Shown: one piece after another, positions 8,533 through 19,643 of the stretch | Layout of the letters: the number at the start of each line of letters is the position of its first letter | Position numbering within the stretch: the first letter of the stretch is position 1 | Assembly: GCF_001050035.1 (NCBI RefSeq) | Contig: NZ_CVTA01000062.1 | Span: 124,001-188,000, forward strand | Source: Mycolicibacterium komanii | GTDB taxonomy: Bacteria; Actinomycetota; Actinomycetes; Mycobacteriales; Mycobacteriaceae | Direction of reading: 5' to 3' | Length of the DNA: 64,000 nucleotides | Position numbers and translations under genes: made by a program | The notes under the pieces: generated by a model | Told to the model about the DNA's origin: nothing | The model's input: only the letters and a program-made list of their open reading frames with translations | The model's database searches: none

Positions 8533-9369
8533 GTGGAGTTGTCCTTGACGGGTCGCACGGTATTGGTGACGGGCGGCGGCAGCGGCATCGGCAAGGGTGT
8601 GGCGGCAGCGGTGGTCGCCGCGGGCGGTAACGCGATGCTCGTCGGCCGCAACGCCGACAAGCTTTCCGCAGCCGCCGATGAGATCAAGGCGCAGGGTGGC
8701 CCCGGCTCGGTGCTCTACGAGCCGGCCGACGTGACGAACGAGGACGAGGTGGCCCGCGTCGTGGAGGCCACGACGGCCTGGACAGGTCGGCTCTACGGCG
8801 TCGTGCACTGTGCGGGCGGCAGCGAGACGATCGGACCGATCACGCAGATCGACTCCGAGCTGTGGCGGCGCACCGTCGATCTCAACATCAACGGCACCAT
8901 GTACGTGCTCAAGCATTCGGCGCGCGAGATGGTGCGCGGTGGCGGCGGATCATTCATCGGCATCTCGTCGATCGCGGCGAGCAACACCCACCGCTGGTTC
9001 GGTGCGTACGGCGTGTCCAAGGCGGGCATCGACCACATGATGCAGCTCGCCGCCGACGAGCTCGGTCCCTCCTGGGTTCGGGTGAACTGCATCCGGCCCG
9101 GCCTGATCCGCACCGAACTCGTGGCCCCGGTACTCGAATCTCCGGAGCTGAGCGGCGACTACGCGGCGTGTACGCCGTTGCCACGGGCGGGTGAGGTCGA
9201 GGACATCGCCAACGCTTCACTCTTCCTGCTCAGCGATGCCGCGAGTTTCATCACCGGCCAGGTCATCAACGTCGACGGCGGACAGTTGGTGCGTCGCGGA
9301 CCCGACTACTCGTCGATGCTCGAGCCATTGTTCGGTGCCGAGGGGCTGCGCGGAGTCGTCGCCAACTAG
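8533..9369 (+). CDS. Short-chain dehydrogenase/reductase, possible KstR target
   Basis: A classical SDR: TGGGSGIGKG nucleotide loop near the N-terminus, CAGG, catalytic Ser in ISSIAAS, and YGVSK with catalytic Tyr and Lys. The C-terminus has the usual GQVINVDGGQ. Start choice: ATG 8515 has no ribosome site and sits against the KstR-like box, whereas GTG 8533 is preceded by AAGGGG at 8521-8526 with six bases of spacing, so 8533 is preferred (278 aa; 284 from ATG 8515). A role in sterol or fatty acyl-CoA catabolism is inferred from the box and the crotonase neighbour. The substrate cannot be read from the sequence. Confidence 0.85.
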   Translation: MELSLTGRTVLVTGGGSGIGKGVAAAVVAAGGNAMLVGRNADKLSAAADEIKAQGGPGSVLYEPADVTNEDEVARVVEATTAWTGRLYGVVHCAGGSETIGPITQIDSELWRRTVDLNINGTMYVLKHSAREMVRGGGGSFIGISSIAASNTHRWFGAYGVSKAGIDHMMQLAADELGPSWVRVNCIRPGLIRTELVAPVLESPELSGDYAACTPLPRAGEVEDIANASLFLLSDAASFITGQVINVDGGQLVRRGPDYSSMLEPLFGAEGLRGVVAN

Positions 9370-9415
9370 CACCGGTGTAGCCGCCGCGTTCGTCGGCGCG
9401 CGGTAACGTCGGCCC

Positions 9416-10939
9416 GTGGTCACCTTGGACCGGCTGGTCAACGTTCTGGGCAGTTACGGCGTGCGCCTGCGCTTCTGCCCGGTGCCCCGCTCCACGGAGT
9501 TGGGCAGCGTGGTGATGCACGAGGTCACCGACGGCCGCACGGTCACCGGCGACGTGTTGTTGGCCATCGGCGCGCGAACGGTCAACGAGGCGCTGCGGTG
9601 GGCGGTTTCGGCGCGTGCCGTGGTCGTGCTACTTCGCGACGGCGATGACGACACCACGTTCGCGGGTATGGTCGAAGGCGTCGCGGTGATGGTCGTCGAT
9701 CCCGCGGTGCCGTGGAGCGAACTCGCCGCGATCGTCTACGGGTTGGTGCTGGAAGGTCGCGAAACCGAATCCGGTCGCGGCCCAACGGATTTGTTCGCGC
9801 TCGCCGACAGCCTCGCCGAATCGGTCGGTGGCGCGGTCACCATCGAGGACCCGCTGTCACGCGTGCTGGCGTATTCGACGATGCAGGAGAACGCGGACCG
9901 GGCCCGCGTCGCGACGATCATGAACCGGCAGGCGCCGGAGTGGTTGCGTGAGTTCTTCGATTCCCGGGGCGTGTCCACGCATCTGGCGGCATCGGACGAG
10001 CCGATGTTCGTCGAGGCGGACGCCGACCACGGGGTGTCCGGCCGCATGGTCGTCGCCGTGCGGTCCGGCCGCGAACTGATGGGGGCGGTGTGGGTGTCGA
10101 CCCCGAAGCCGTTGCTGGAGCCGGTACGCACGGCGCTGGCCGACGGCGCGAGGACCGTGGCGCTGCATCTGTTGCGGTCGCGTGCCAGCGCCGACCTCGA
10201 GCGGCAGGTCGAGTCCGACCTGGTGCTGCGGCTACTCGACGGCAGCGCCGACGCGGCGGCGTCGGCGAGCAGGCTGGGGTTGTCGCAGGGGCCGGTGCGG
10301 GTCATCGCCGTGCAGGCGTCGATCGGCGGCGAACGTGACGCCGCGCTGTTGTTGGCCTTCGAGCGGGCGACCGCCGGCTTCGGCTGGTCGCGGCCGGGCC
10401 GAAGCGCGCTGGCGGGCAACACGATCTACACCCTGCTTCCCGGCGAGCAGGTCGGCGTCGCCCGCAAGTGGGTCGCCGGTTTACGGGCAGCGCTGCCCGA
10501 CCGGGTCACGGTGGTGGCCGGTATCAGCAAGCCGGCCGTCGCCGTCGACCTGCCCGCGGCACGGCAGGAGGCCGACGAGTGTCTGGCGCTGCACGAGGTC
10601 GGACCGCCGAATGCCGCCCCGCCCGCGTACGACGAGTCGTGGGACGAGATCCTGCTGCAGCGCCTGCGCACCGCCGCCCGCTCGGGACGTACCCCGGACC
10701 GGGGGCCCGTCGCCGAACTGCGTCGCCACGACCAGAGCCACGACACGGAGTACGTCTCCACGTTGAGGGCCTACCTGGAGGCGCTGGGCGATCCCGCCGG
10801 GGCGGGACACCGCCTGGGCGTACACGAGAACACGGTGCGCTACCGCCTGCGCAAGATGGGCGAGATCACCGAGCTGCCGCTCGACGACGCCCGCAAGCGC
10901 CTGGCCATGATGATCGAACTGGCCGCGACCGACGCCTAG
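9416..10939 (+). CDS. PucR/CdaR-family transcriptional regulator
   Basis: A 507-residue regulator starting at GTG 9416. Residues about 1-120 resemble the PucR N-terminal ligand domain (VTLDRLVNVLG...). A middle domain covers about 130-380, and the C-terminal PucR helix-turn-helix lies near 455-500, with the signature AGAGHRLGVHENTVRYRLRKM. Family members control purine, amino-acid and amine catabolism genes, usually those next door. The flavoprotein at 11100 is the natural target. The 160-base gap between them holds direct repeats that could be its operator. Confidence 0.88.
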   Translation: MVTLDRLVNVLGSYGVRLRFCPVPRSTELGSVVMHEVTDGRTVTGDVLLAIGARTVNEALRWAVSARAVVVLLRDGDDDTTFAGMVEGVAVMVVDPAVPWSELAAIVYGLVLEGRETESGRGPTDLFALADSLAESVGGAVTIEDPLSRVLAYSTMQENADRARVATIMNRQAPEWLREFFDSRGVSTHLAASDEPMFVEADADHGVSGRMVVAVRSGRELMGAVWVSTPKPLLEPVRTALADGARTVALHLLRSRASADLERQVESDLVLRLLDGSADAAASASRLGLSQGPVRVIAVQASIGGERDAALLLAFERATAGFGWSRPGRSALAGNTIYTLLPGEQVGVARKWVAGLRAALPDRVTVVAGISKPAVAVDLPAARQEADECLALHEVGPPNAAPPAYDESWDEILLQRLRTAARSGRTPDRGPVAELRRHDQSHDTEYVSTLRAYLEALGDPAGAGHRLGVHENTVRYRLRKMGEITELPLDDARKRLAMMIELAATDA

Positions 10940-11056
10940 GCCCGCCGCTTCTCGGCGCTGATCGGGTCATTGTCGGATCGCCACAACGGCACCGCGACGG
11001 ATTGTCCCGCCGCGGCAACCCGGATCGACCTCACAGCTCCCACCATGGGGACAACG

Positions 11057-11076
11057 AACTTTCGAGAAACTTTCGA
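11057..11076 (+). promoter_or_regulatory. Candidate operator: two AACTTTCGA repeats one helical turn apart
   Basis: AACTTTCGA occurs at 11057-11065 and again at 11068-11076, a period of 11 bases, 24 bases upstream of the flavoprotein start at 11100. Within it, CTTTCGAGAAA (11059-11069) is repeated exactly at 12466-12476 in front of the first Gre-like gene. Same-face spacing suggests a protein-binding site, plausibly for the adjacent PucR regulator. This is inference from pattern and position only. Confidence 0.45.
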
Positions 11077-11099
11077 ACTCAGCGATGGAGGTATTCCCC

Positions 11100-12365
11100 A
11101 TGGTCGGCGGCGAGCGGATTGACGGTGGGCCGCGGTCTGCGATCGTGGTCGGCGCCGGCATCGTCGGCCTGTCCACGGCGTGGTTCCTGCAGGAGCGCGG
11201 TGTCGACGTCACCGTCGTCGACCGAAGCGGCGTGGCCTCCGGGGCGTCCTGGGGCAACGCCGGCTGGGTGTCGCCGGCGCTGACGATCCCGCTGAACTCG
11301 CCGAAGACGCTGCGCTACGGCCTGCGCTCGCTGCGCGATCAGAACGCTCCCCTGCACATCCCGTGGAGCGTCGACGGCGCGCTGTGGCTGTTTCTGACCC
11401 AGTTCGCAGCCAACTGTCGCACGACGGCGTGGAACCGCGCGGTGGAGGCCAACGTGCCGTTGAACCAGGAGTGCATCGAGGCCTTCGACGTCCTCATCGC
11501 CAACGGCGTCGATGCCCCGGTGACGGACGCCCCGATCACCGCGCTGTTCCGCAGCACCGATGATGCCGAGCAGATGATGCGCGAACTGCGTGTCCTCGAG
11601 CGGGCCGGCCAGGATCTGTTCGTGACGGGGCTGTCCGGCGAGGCGCTGCGGGAGCAGGTGCCGCTGGCGTCGCACGCGGTCACCGCCGGCATCAACATCA
11701 ACAACCAGCGGTTCGTCGACCCGGGTCGTTTCGTGCAGGCACTGGGCCGCGCGGTCGAGGAGCGCGGGGCGACGATCCTGACGCTCGACGTGCGCGGCGT
11801 GTTCAGCACGGGAAATCGCGTGGTGGTCCAGCCGTACAGCGGCAAGCATCTGAGCGCGGACACCGCGGTGATCGCCACCGGCGCGTGGATGTCGCGGCTG
11901 ACGGGGCACCGCTTGCGTGTCCCGGTGGAGTCGGGCCGCGGCTACTCCTTCACCGTCCCCGTGGACCGCCCCATACCCGGGCCCATCTACCTGCCGGACA
12001 TCCGCGTCGCGTGCACGCCCTACCGCGGCGCGTTACGTGTGGCGGGCACGATGGAATTCCGCGACCCCCATGAACCCGTGATCCCCGAACGGGTGGGCGC
12101 GATCGTCGCCTCGGCGAGCAAGCTGCTCGACGGCGTCCGGTGGGCCGAGCGCAGTGACATCTGGGTCGGTCCCCGGCCGATGACTCCCGACGGCCGCCCC
12201 CTCATCGGCGAGATGTCGCGAAACGTCTACGTCGCCGGCGGCCACGGCATGTGGGGCCTGGCGCACGGCCCGGTGACGGGCCGGCTCCTCGCCGAACAGA
12301 TCAGCACGGGCAAGCAGCCGGAGGCGCTGCTGCCATTCGATCCGCTTCGCCGCGCGATCGCCTAG
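11100..12365 (+). CDS. FAD-dependent D-amino-acid dehydrogenase-like oxidoreductase (DAO family)
   Basis: A 421-residue flavoprotein with an N-terminal Rossmann loop VVGAGIVGLSTAWFL, the GASWGNAGWV segment typical of DadA-type enzymes, and the C-terminal FAD contacts GPRPMTPDGRPLIG and GGHGMWGLAHGP. DadA enzymes deaminate D-amino acids to 2-oxo acids and pass electrons to the respiratory chain. Start: ATG 11100 is preceded by GGAGGT at 11087-11092 with seven bases of spacing; an ATG at 11085 in frame contains that ribosome site and is rejected. The PucR regulator upstream and the amino-acid theme support an amine or amino-acid role; the substrate is unknown. Confidence 0.87.
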   Translation: MVGGERIDGGPRSAIVVGAGIVGLSTAWFLQERGVDVTVVDRSGVASGASWGNAGWVSPALTIPLNSPKTLRYGLRSLRDQNAPLHIPWSVDGALWLFLTQFAANCRTTAWNRAVEANVPLNQECIEAFDVLIANGVDAPVTDAPITALFRSTDDAEQMMRELRVLERAGQDLFVTGLSGEALREQVPLASHAVTAGININNQRFVDPGRFVQALGRAVEERGATILTLDVRGVFSTGNRVVVQPYSGKHLSADTAVIATGAWMSRLTGHRLRVPVESGRGYSFTVPVDRPIPGPIYLPDIRVACTPYRGALRVAGTMEFRDPHEPVIPERVGAIVASASKLLDGVRWAERSDIWVGPRPMTPDGRPLIGEMSRNVYVAGGHGMWGLAHGPVTGRLLAEQISTGKQPEALLPFDPLRRAIA

Positions 12366-12465
12366 ACCGAGACCGACGCGTCTCCACCTCCTGCCCTTCC
12401 CGGGGCACTGCGAGTCGTCAGGGGCGGCGCTACCCACAGCCCATGGCCCGCCCCTGACGGCAACC

Positions 12466-12476
12466 CTTTCGAGAAA
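12466..12476 (+). promoter_or_regulatory. Palindrome shared with the upstream flavoprotein leader
   Basis: CCTTTCGAGAAAGG at 12465-12478 is a perfect palindrome with six-base arms. Its inner 11 bases are identical to 11059-11069. The right arm also supplies the AAAGGA ribosome site of the Gre-like gene at 12486, so part of the match could come from the Shine-Dalgarno requirement. Confidence 0.4.
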
Positions 12477-12485
12477 GGACCACAC

Positions 12486-12974
12486 ATGACGAGCACCGAC
12501 CGCATCTGGATGACGCGACGTGCCTATATCCGACTGCAGGCCGAGCTGGCGGCCCTTCGGGCCCGACCCCGGCTCGAGGTGCCCGACGACGCCGTGGACT
12601 TCGACGCCAACCGCGTCGCCGCCGAGCGGGTGCGAACAACTCAGATCCGCCGGATCGAGCACCTGCTCGCGAACGCCGTCGTCGGCGAGGATCCGCCGGA
12701 CGACGGGGTTGCCGAGCCGGGCATGGTCGTGACCGTCCGCTACGACGACATCGGTGACAGCGAGACATTCCTGCTCGGCATCCGCGGTACCGAACCCGCC
12801 GAGATCGAGGTCTACTCGCCGTCGTCGCCGCTGGGCCTCGCGATCCTCGGGGCCCGACCGGGGGACCGGCGCACGTACACCGCCCCCACCGGCAAGGAGC
12901 TGCGAGTGACGCTCCTGGCCGCCAAACCCTACGGGGCCGTCATCGATTCGGCAGCCGGCCGACTCCCAGCCTGA
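12486..12974 (+). CDS. Gre-like RNA polymerase secondary-channel protein, copy 1
   Basis: A 162-residue protein built like GreA/GreB but with a short N-terminal helical arm (about residues 9-70) and the FKBP-like C-terminal domain (about 75-155; GMVVTVRYDD, LGIRG, SPLGLAILGARPGD). M. tuberculosis Rv3788 (161 aa) is of this type and was reported to inhibit transcription rather than stimulate cleavage (from memory). The arm tip reads PDDAVDFDANR; acidic tip residues are what Gre factors use to hold Mg. An AAAGGA ribosome site lies before ATG 12486. A second copy follows 18 bases later. Confidence 0.8.
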   Translation: MTSTDRIWMTRRAYIRLQAELAALRARPRLEVPDDAVDFDANRVAAERVRTTQIRRIEHLLANAVVGEDPPDDGVAEPGMVVTVRYDDIGDSETFLLGIRGTEPAEIEVYSPSSPLGLAILGARPGDRRTYTAPTGKELRVTLLAAKPYGAVIDSAAGRLPA

Positions 12975-12992
12975 TTTCACGGAAGGACCGAA

Positions 12993-15327
<2,335 letters not shown>

Positions 15328-15454
15328 CGTCCCGGGCCCGTCTGCTCGAATCGCCTCTGCGCGAGCTTTGTTGCGCGCGAACAACGCCTGACTCGACGGT
15401 TGTCGACACGGGGCAATGCTTTGCCCTTCGTCTGCCCGCAGCATGGAAGGTGTT

Positions 15455-15482
15455 CCCGGACCCCCAACGGAGCGGGTCCGGG
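15455..15482 (+). terminator. Strong hairpin downstream of ctaD
   Basis: CCCGGACCC (15455-15463) and GGGTCCGGG (15474-15482) are perfect nine-base inverted arms around a ten-base loop. There is no T-tract, as is common for actinobacterial terminators. The rest of 15328-15516 shows no coding sequence; 15517-15705 holds a doubtful small ORF. Confidence 0.6.
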
Positions 15483-15516
15483 CGCCAAGCGACGAGACCG
15501 AGCGAGGGCAACAGAC

Positions 15517-15705
15517 ATGACCGCGTCGATCGAAAAAATCGGCGGCACAGCGGTGTTCACGCGATCACCGCAACGACCGCCGACAAGGCGTGACACGCCG
15601 GGCAGTTCACTGGGAACTGGCCTGCGGCGTGACGACGACCAGTGGCTAACCCAGGTGGCCATCCCGCGATGGGAGGCCGAGGGTGGCGCGCTTCCGAAGA
15701 CCTAG
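15517..15705 (+). CDS. Possible small protein (62 aa)
   Basis: An ORF from ATG 15517 predicts MTASIEKIGGTAVFTRSPQR followed by an Arg/Thr/Gly-rich middle and DDDQWLTQVAIPRWEAEGGA near the end. It has no signal peptide, transmembrane helix or known domain. A weak GAGGGC upstream could serve as ribosome site. It lies in the only long gap of the window, between the ctaD terminator and the membrane protein at 15769. It may be real, but composition alone does not settle it. Confidence 0.35.
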   Translation: MTASIEKIGGTAVFTRSPQRPPTRRDTPGSSLGTGLRRDDDQWLTQVAIPRWEAEGGALPKT

Positions 15706-15768
15706 CGGCGGCTGAACGCGGTGAATTCGCCCGCAGCCCGCCCCACAAAACCGACAGGAGTGACAGAC

Positions 15769-16554
15769 GTGAACAGACAGCCCCGACATTGGACGAGTTG
15801 GGCGTCCCTGCTGATAGGCGCCGGCGCCGTCGTCGCCGCCATCACCACGACCTCGACGGCGACCGGACGCGGGCTCACGCTCGCATTCGGCGCCTTCATC
15901 GTGTTCTTCGCCGCGCTATCGCTTCTTGCGCGGGTCCGCACGCCCGGCAGCTGGGGCCTGGTCGCGATCGGGCTCGGCATGGCCATGTTGCCGTTCCTCG
16001 GCGCAGCTTTCTTCCCGGACCCCGGCGCGACGTGGACGGGCCTGGTGGCAGGCCCGCTGGTGATGACGCTCGGCGCGATCGGATGGGTGACCGGGCGGCC
16101 GCCGACGGTCACGGGGATCACCCACTGGGGCCACCGCGACTCGAAACGCGATGCCACGGCGGCCCTGATCAGCGGTGCCGCGCTGGTGATCGGCCTCGGC
16201 ACCGTGTTGCTCGGTTCCCTCGTGGTCCGGTCGTCCGCGGCCGCGGTGGCGAGCACGGTCGGGTTGGGGGTCTTCTTGATCGTCGTCGCCCTGTGGTCGT
16301 GGACGGCGATCGACCCGACCCGTGACTACTTCATGCTCGCCGCGGTCGGTTTCGCGTTGTTCCTCGCACCGACGGCCGCGGGGTTCTGGAACGATCCCGC
16401 CGCATGGGCGGCCTGGATTCCCGGCGCGGCCGCCACTGCCCTGGGCGTGACCGGCTATCTGATCGGGGATCATCGCGACCTCACCAGCAAGCTGCGCGAG
16501 AGCGCCGCCGAGCGATACCACAGGGCATTCCGCGCGCAGCGATCGCGCGCGTGA
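15769..16554 (+). CDS. Polytopic membrane protein of unknown function
   Basis: A 261-residue protein with seven or eight predicted transmembrane helices separated by short loops; no enzyme motif is recognised. The start HWTSWASLLIGAGAVVAAI and the repeated helix pattern recall SPW-repeat or HdeD-like proteins, only loosely. The basic tail (RESAAERYHRAFRAQRSRA) is cytoplasmic by the positive-inside rule. GTG 15769 is chosen because AGGAG at 15756-15760 precedes it with eight bases of spacing; an ATG at 15721 has no such site and would add 16 polar residues. Confidence 0.75.
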   Translation: MNRQPRHWTSWASLLIGAGAVVAAITTTSTATGRGLTLAFGAFIVFFAALSLLARVRTPGSWGLVAIGLGMAMLPFLGAAFFPDPGATWTGLVAGPLVMTLGAIGWVTGRPPTVTGITHWGHRDSKRDATAALISGAALVIGLGTVLLGSLVVRSSAAAVASTVGLGVFLIVVALWSWTAIDPTRDYFMLAAVGFALFLAPTAAGFWNDPAAWAAWIPGAAATALGVTGYLIGDHRDLTSKLRESAAERYHRAFRAQRSRA

Positions 16555-16558
16555 CGCC

Positions 16559-17188
16559 TCAGTCCGGTCCGTCCGGCACCCGCGGGGCGTGGAGATCGAA
16601 GCGGACGCCGACCAGGCGGATGGTGAGGCAGACCAGCGCCCCGAACACCGCGGCCAGCGTGCCGTGGTAGCCGTAGGCGTCGGCGGCACCCACACAGGCC
16701 GCGCCGATCAGGGCCGGAATCGCGTACAGCTCGCTGCGCAGCACCGTCGGGATTCGGCCGATCAACACGTCGCGGATGGTGCCGCCGCCGACGGCGGTGA
16801 TGGTGCCGACGATCACCGCCTGCACGATGCCGAAGCCCAGATCGAGCGCCTTGTACGCGCCCAGCACCGCGAACACGCTCAGGCCCACGGCGTCGAGGAC
16901 CGTGATGGCGGCAGCGATGCGGTCGAGTCGGCGGGTCAGGATGAACGCGATCAGGCCTCCCGACGCCGCGACGGCAAGATACCGCCAGTCGACGAAGGTG
17001 GCCGGTGGCAGCGAGTCGATCAGCACATCGCGGATCGTGCCGCCGCCCAATCCGGTGAACATGCCGAGCGTGATGACACCGAAGATGTCGAGGCGTTCGG
17101 CGCGCACCGCGGTCAGCGCGCCGTTGAGCGCGAACGCGAAGGTGCCGAGCAGGTCGAGCACCAACCACAGCGGCGACGGACCCAGCAT
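16559..17188 (-). CDS. TRIC/UPF0126 family membrane channel
   Basis: A 209-residue protein with about seven transmembrane helices and an internal duplication: GGGTIRDVLID in the first half and GGGTIRDVLIG in the second, with matching flanks (FGVITLGMFTGL, IVQAVIVGTITAV). This is the signature of the prokaryotic TRIC (trimeric intracellular cation channel, formerly UPF0126/YicG) family, which conducts monovalent cations or small solutes. Start ATG 17188 begins right at the first helix; in-frame upstream codons would add an unlikely basic extension overlapping the neighbouring gene's 3' end. Confidence 0.88.
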   Translation of the reverse strand: MLGPSPLWLVLDLLGTFAFALNGALTAVRAERLDIFGVITLGMFTGLGGGTIRDVLIDSLPPATFVDWRYLAVAASGGLIAFILTRRLDRIAAAITVLDAVGLSVFAVLGAYKALDLGFGIVQAVIVGTITAVGGGTIRDVLIGRIPTVLRSELYAIPALIGAACVGAADAYGYHGTLAAVFGALVCLTIRLVGVRFDLHAPRVPDGPD

Positions 17189-17217
17189 GACCGAAAGGTA
17201 TACCCGGCCGCCGGCGG

Positions 17218-18204
17218 TTAGGGGACCGACTGCTGCGGTTCGAACGACGCGATGATCGCGTCCACCGGGGAGCGCCACGTGATGCCGAGGTCGCCGGTGG
17301 TGGCCGAGTCGTCGGTCGGTGTCGCCGCGGTCAGCAGCAGCGCGGCCTCGTACGTCAGGCCGTCACCCAGGTCGACGACGCCGGACAGCGCCTCCCCGAC
17401 GATGCTGATACCGCGAAACATGCCCTGGCTGACGGGGATTCGCCGGAACCGACGGTTCGCGCCCCGCTCGAGCGCCGAGATCATCTCCTCGAACGTGAGC
17501 AGTTCGCCGCCGCACACGTAGCGGCGCGGCCCGCGGCCTGCAGTGAACAGCGCCGCATGCACGTCGGCGACATCGCGGACGTCGATCATCTGCATGCCGC
17601 CGCGCAACCGCGGCGCGACGGCCCACCGCACCATCGGCGCCCATCCGCGTTCGGTGACGCCCGCCGCGGTGTGGAACGCCGGACCCACCACGCTCGACGG
17701 GTAGGTGATGACCACGGGCGCGCCCTGGTCCTGCAACCGCCGCGCCACCCGGTCGGCGTAGGCCTTGGTCTGCGCGTACGGACTGCGCCCTGGCGCGGTC
17801 GGCGTGTCGGGACCGATCACCCCGTTGGGCGGCGGGAACAGCGCGCTGTAGCTGCTGACCAGCACGACCGGATCCAGCCCGCCGGTCACCGCGCGGGTCA
17901 GCACCGTCTCGGTGGCGTGGGCGTTCACCTCCCACATCAGCGTGCTGCGCCGCTTGTCCGTGCCGACCACACCGGCGCCGTGCAGCACCGCGTCGCAGCC
18001 GTCGAGCAGCGCGTCCACCGTGGCGGTCTGCCTGATGTCGCCGCTCATCGTTTCCACCTCGCCGATCTCGGCGAGACGGGTGAGTACCGGGGCGCCCTCG
18101 GCGTCGGGCGCGACTAGCAGACGCACGCGGTGGCCGGCTTCGAGCAGGGTGCGCACACAGTGGGCGCCGACGTAACCGGTGCCTCCGGTGACCGCGATCA
18201 GCAT
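17218..18204 (-). CDS. NAD-dependent epimerase/dehydratase family protein
   Basis: A 328-residue extended-SDR protein: TGGTGYVGAHCVRTLLEAGH at the N-terminus binds NAD(P), GAGVVG and LVSSYSALF follow, and the catalytic YAQTK holds Tyr and Lys. Substrate could be a sugar nucleotide or a steroid-like alcohol; the sequence does not decide. Start ATG 18204 has a GGAG ribosome site just upstream; the frame stays open far beyond (to 18861), but there it is the shadow of the HIBADH-like gene. It follows that gene by 41 bases on the same strand. Confidence 0.87.
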   Translation of the reverse strand: MLIAVTGGTGYVGAHCVRTLLEAGHRVRLLVAPDAEGAPVLTRLAEIGEVETMSGDIRQTATVDALLDGCDAVLHGAGVVGTDKRRSTLMWEVNAHATETVLTRAVTGGLDPVVLVSSYSALFPPPNGVIGPDTPTAPGRSPYAQTKAYADRVARRLQDQGAPVVITYPSSVVGPAFHTAAGVTERGWAPMVRWAVAPRLRGGMQMIDVRDVADVHAALFTAGRGPRRYVCGGELLTFEEMISALERGANRRFRRIPVSQGMFRGISIVGEALSGVVDLGDGLTYEAALLLTAATPTDDSATTGDLGITWRSPVDAIIASFEPQQSVP

Positions 18205-18245
18205 GGTGCTCCTCGGATTTCGAAGAAGCGCCGATCGTATCGCCC

Positions 18246-19133
18246 TCAGCGCGTGGGCTCGGCGCCGGACTCCCAATCCGCGACGGTGCTCAGCGCCGAC
18301 CAGTCGAGATCCCCGCCGCCCCGGGCGATCAGGGTCAGGAACTTGTCGCGCACCAGACTGGCGATCGGCAGCGGAACCCGCAGTTCCTCGCCCGCGGCCA
18401 GCGCCAGTCGGACGTCCTTGAGCCCGAGTGTGGCGGCGAAGCCGGCGGGTTCGAATTCGCCTCGTGCCATCAGCCCGCCGTAGGTCCGGTACACCGGTGC
18501 GTCGAACAACGTCGAGGTCAGGATCTCCAGATAGTCCGGTTTGGTGACTCCTCCCTTGACGACCAGAGCCATCGCCTCGCTGAGCGCCTCGATGACCGAT
18601 GCGATCAAGAAGTTGCCGCTGAGTTTGATCACGGTCGCGGCCCTCGGGGTCTCGGACACGACGAACGTGCGCTGTCCGATCGCGTCGAACACCGGTTCGG
18701 CGTCCGTCACGGCGGCCGCGTCGCCCGCGGCGATCACGAACAACTTCGCCGCGGCCGCCGCCTCCGGCCGACCGAAAACAGGTGCCGAGACGAAACGCTG
18801 GCCGGCGGCGGCGTGCGCGTCGGCCAGCCAGTCGGTGAGCGCGGCGCTGATCGTGCTGCACGAGACGTGCACCGCGCCGGGCGACAGCGCGGACACGACG
18901 CCGTCGTCGGATAACGAAACCGCCTCGACGGCAGCGTCGTCGGCCAGCATCGTGACCACGATGTCACCGCGGCACGCGTCGGCGACGGAGCCCGCGGGTG
19001 CGGCGCCGCGTTCGGCGAGCGCCGCGACCTTGTCCGCGGAGCGGTTGTAGGCCGTCACCCGATGCCCCGCCCCGAGGAGGTTGGCCGCCATCCCGGCGCC
19101 CATGTTGCCCAGACCGATGAACCCGATATCCAT
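18246..19133 (-). CDS. NAD(P)-dependent 3-hydroxyisobutyrate dehydrogenase-family protein
   Basis: A 295-residue beta-hydroxyacid dehydrogenase: IGFIGLGNMGAGMAANLL dinucleotide loop, substrate-loop SAPVFGRPEAA where most family members have D.PVSGG, and the catalytic Lys in IKLSGNF (with the conserved Asn). The altered substrate loop means the true substrate may not be hydroxyisobutyrate; imine reductases also fall in this family. ATG 19133 is used; a GTG nine bases earlier is possible. It lies between the molybdenum enzyme genes and the epimerase on the same strand. Confidence 0.85.
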   Translation of the reverse strand: MDIGFIGLGNMGAGMAANLLGAGHRVTAYNRSADKVAALAERGAAPAGSVADACRGDIVVTMLADDAAVEAVSLSDDGVVSALSPGAVHVSCSTISAALTDWLADAHAAAGQRFVSAPVFGRPEAAAAAKLFVIAAGDAAAVTDAEPVFDAIGQRTFVVSETPRAATVIKLSGNFLIASVIEALSEAMALVVKGGVTKPDYLEILTSTLFDAPVYRTYGGLMARGEFEPAGFAATLGLKDVRLALAAGEELRVPLPIASLVRDKFLTLIARGGGDLDWSALSTVADWESGAEPTR

Positions 19134-19172
19134 GGTGTCCACGATGCCGGGTTGCGGTCGTCGCGGCAGGGC

Positions 19173-19643
19173 TTAGGTCATCTCGGCCGCGCGGTGCACG
19201 GCGTTGACGATCCCCTGATAGCCGGTGCACCGGCAGAAGTTGCCCGACAAGCCCTCACGGATCTCCTCGTCGGTCGGCTTGGGATTGTCGCGAAGCAGTG
19301 CGGTGATCGAGATGACGAAGCCCGGCGTGCAGAAACCGCACTGCAGGCCATGGCATTCGCGCAGCGCTGCCTGCACGGGCGACAGTTCGCCGTCCGCGCC
19401 GCCGATGCCCTCGACGGTGGTGACCTCCATACCCTCGGCCTGGACGGCAAAGATCAGGCACGCGCGCACCGCGTCGCCGTTGAGCAGCACCGTGCATGCG
19501 CCGCAGGCGCCGTGCTCACAACCGAGGTGCGTTCCCGTCAGGCCACACTTCTCCCGCAGGAAGTCCGCGAGCGTGATGCGCGGTTCCACGGTCGCGGTGA
19601 ATGTGCGCCCGTTGACCGTCATCTCGACCGGCAGTTCATGCAT
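19173..19643 (-). CDS. Molybdenum hydroxylase small subunit, 2x[2Fe-2S] (CoxS-like)
   Basis: A 156-residue iron-sulfur protein. The plant-type cluster motif CEHGACGACTVLLNGDAVRAC is followed by the second cluster CGFCTPG and CRCTGY that faces the molybdenum cofactor. It passes electrons from the large subunit to the FAD subunit. The start ATG 19643 overlaps the FAD-subunit stop (19636-19638) by eight bases, so the pair is coupled. Length and motifs are fully typical of CO dehydrogenase, xanthine dehydrogenase and aldehyde oxidoreductase small subunits. Confidence 0.92.
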   Translation of the reverse strand: MHELPVEMTVNGRTFTATVEPRITLADFLREKCGLTGTHLGCEHGACGACTVLLNGDAVRACLIFAVQAEGMEVTTVEGIGGADGELSPVQAALRECHGLQCGFCTPGFVISITALLRDNPKPTDEEIREGLSGNFCRCTGYQGIVNAVHRAAEMT

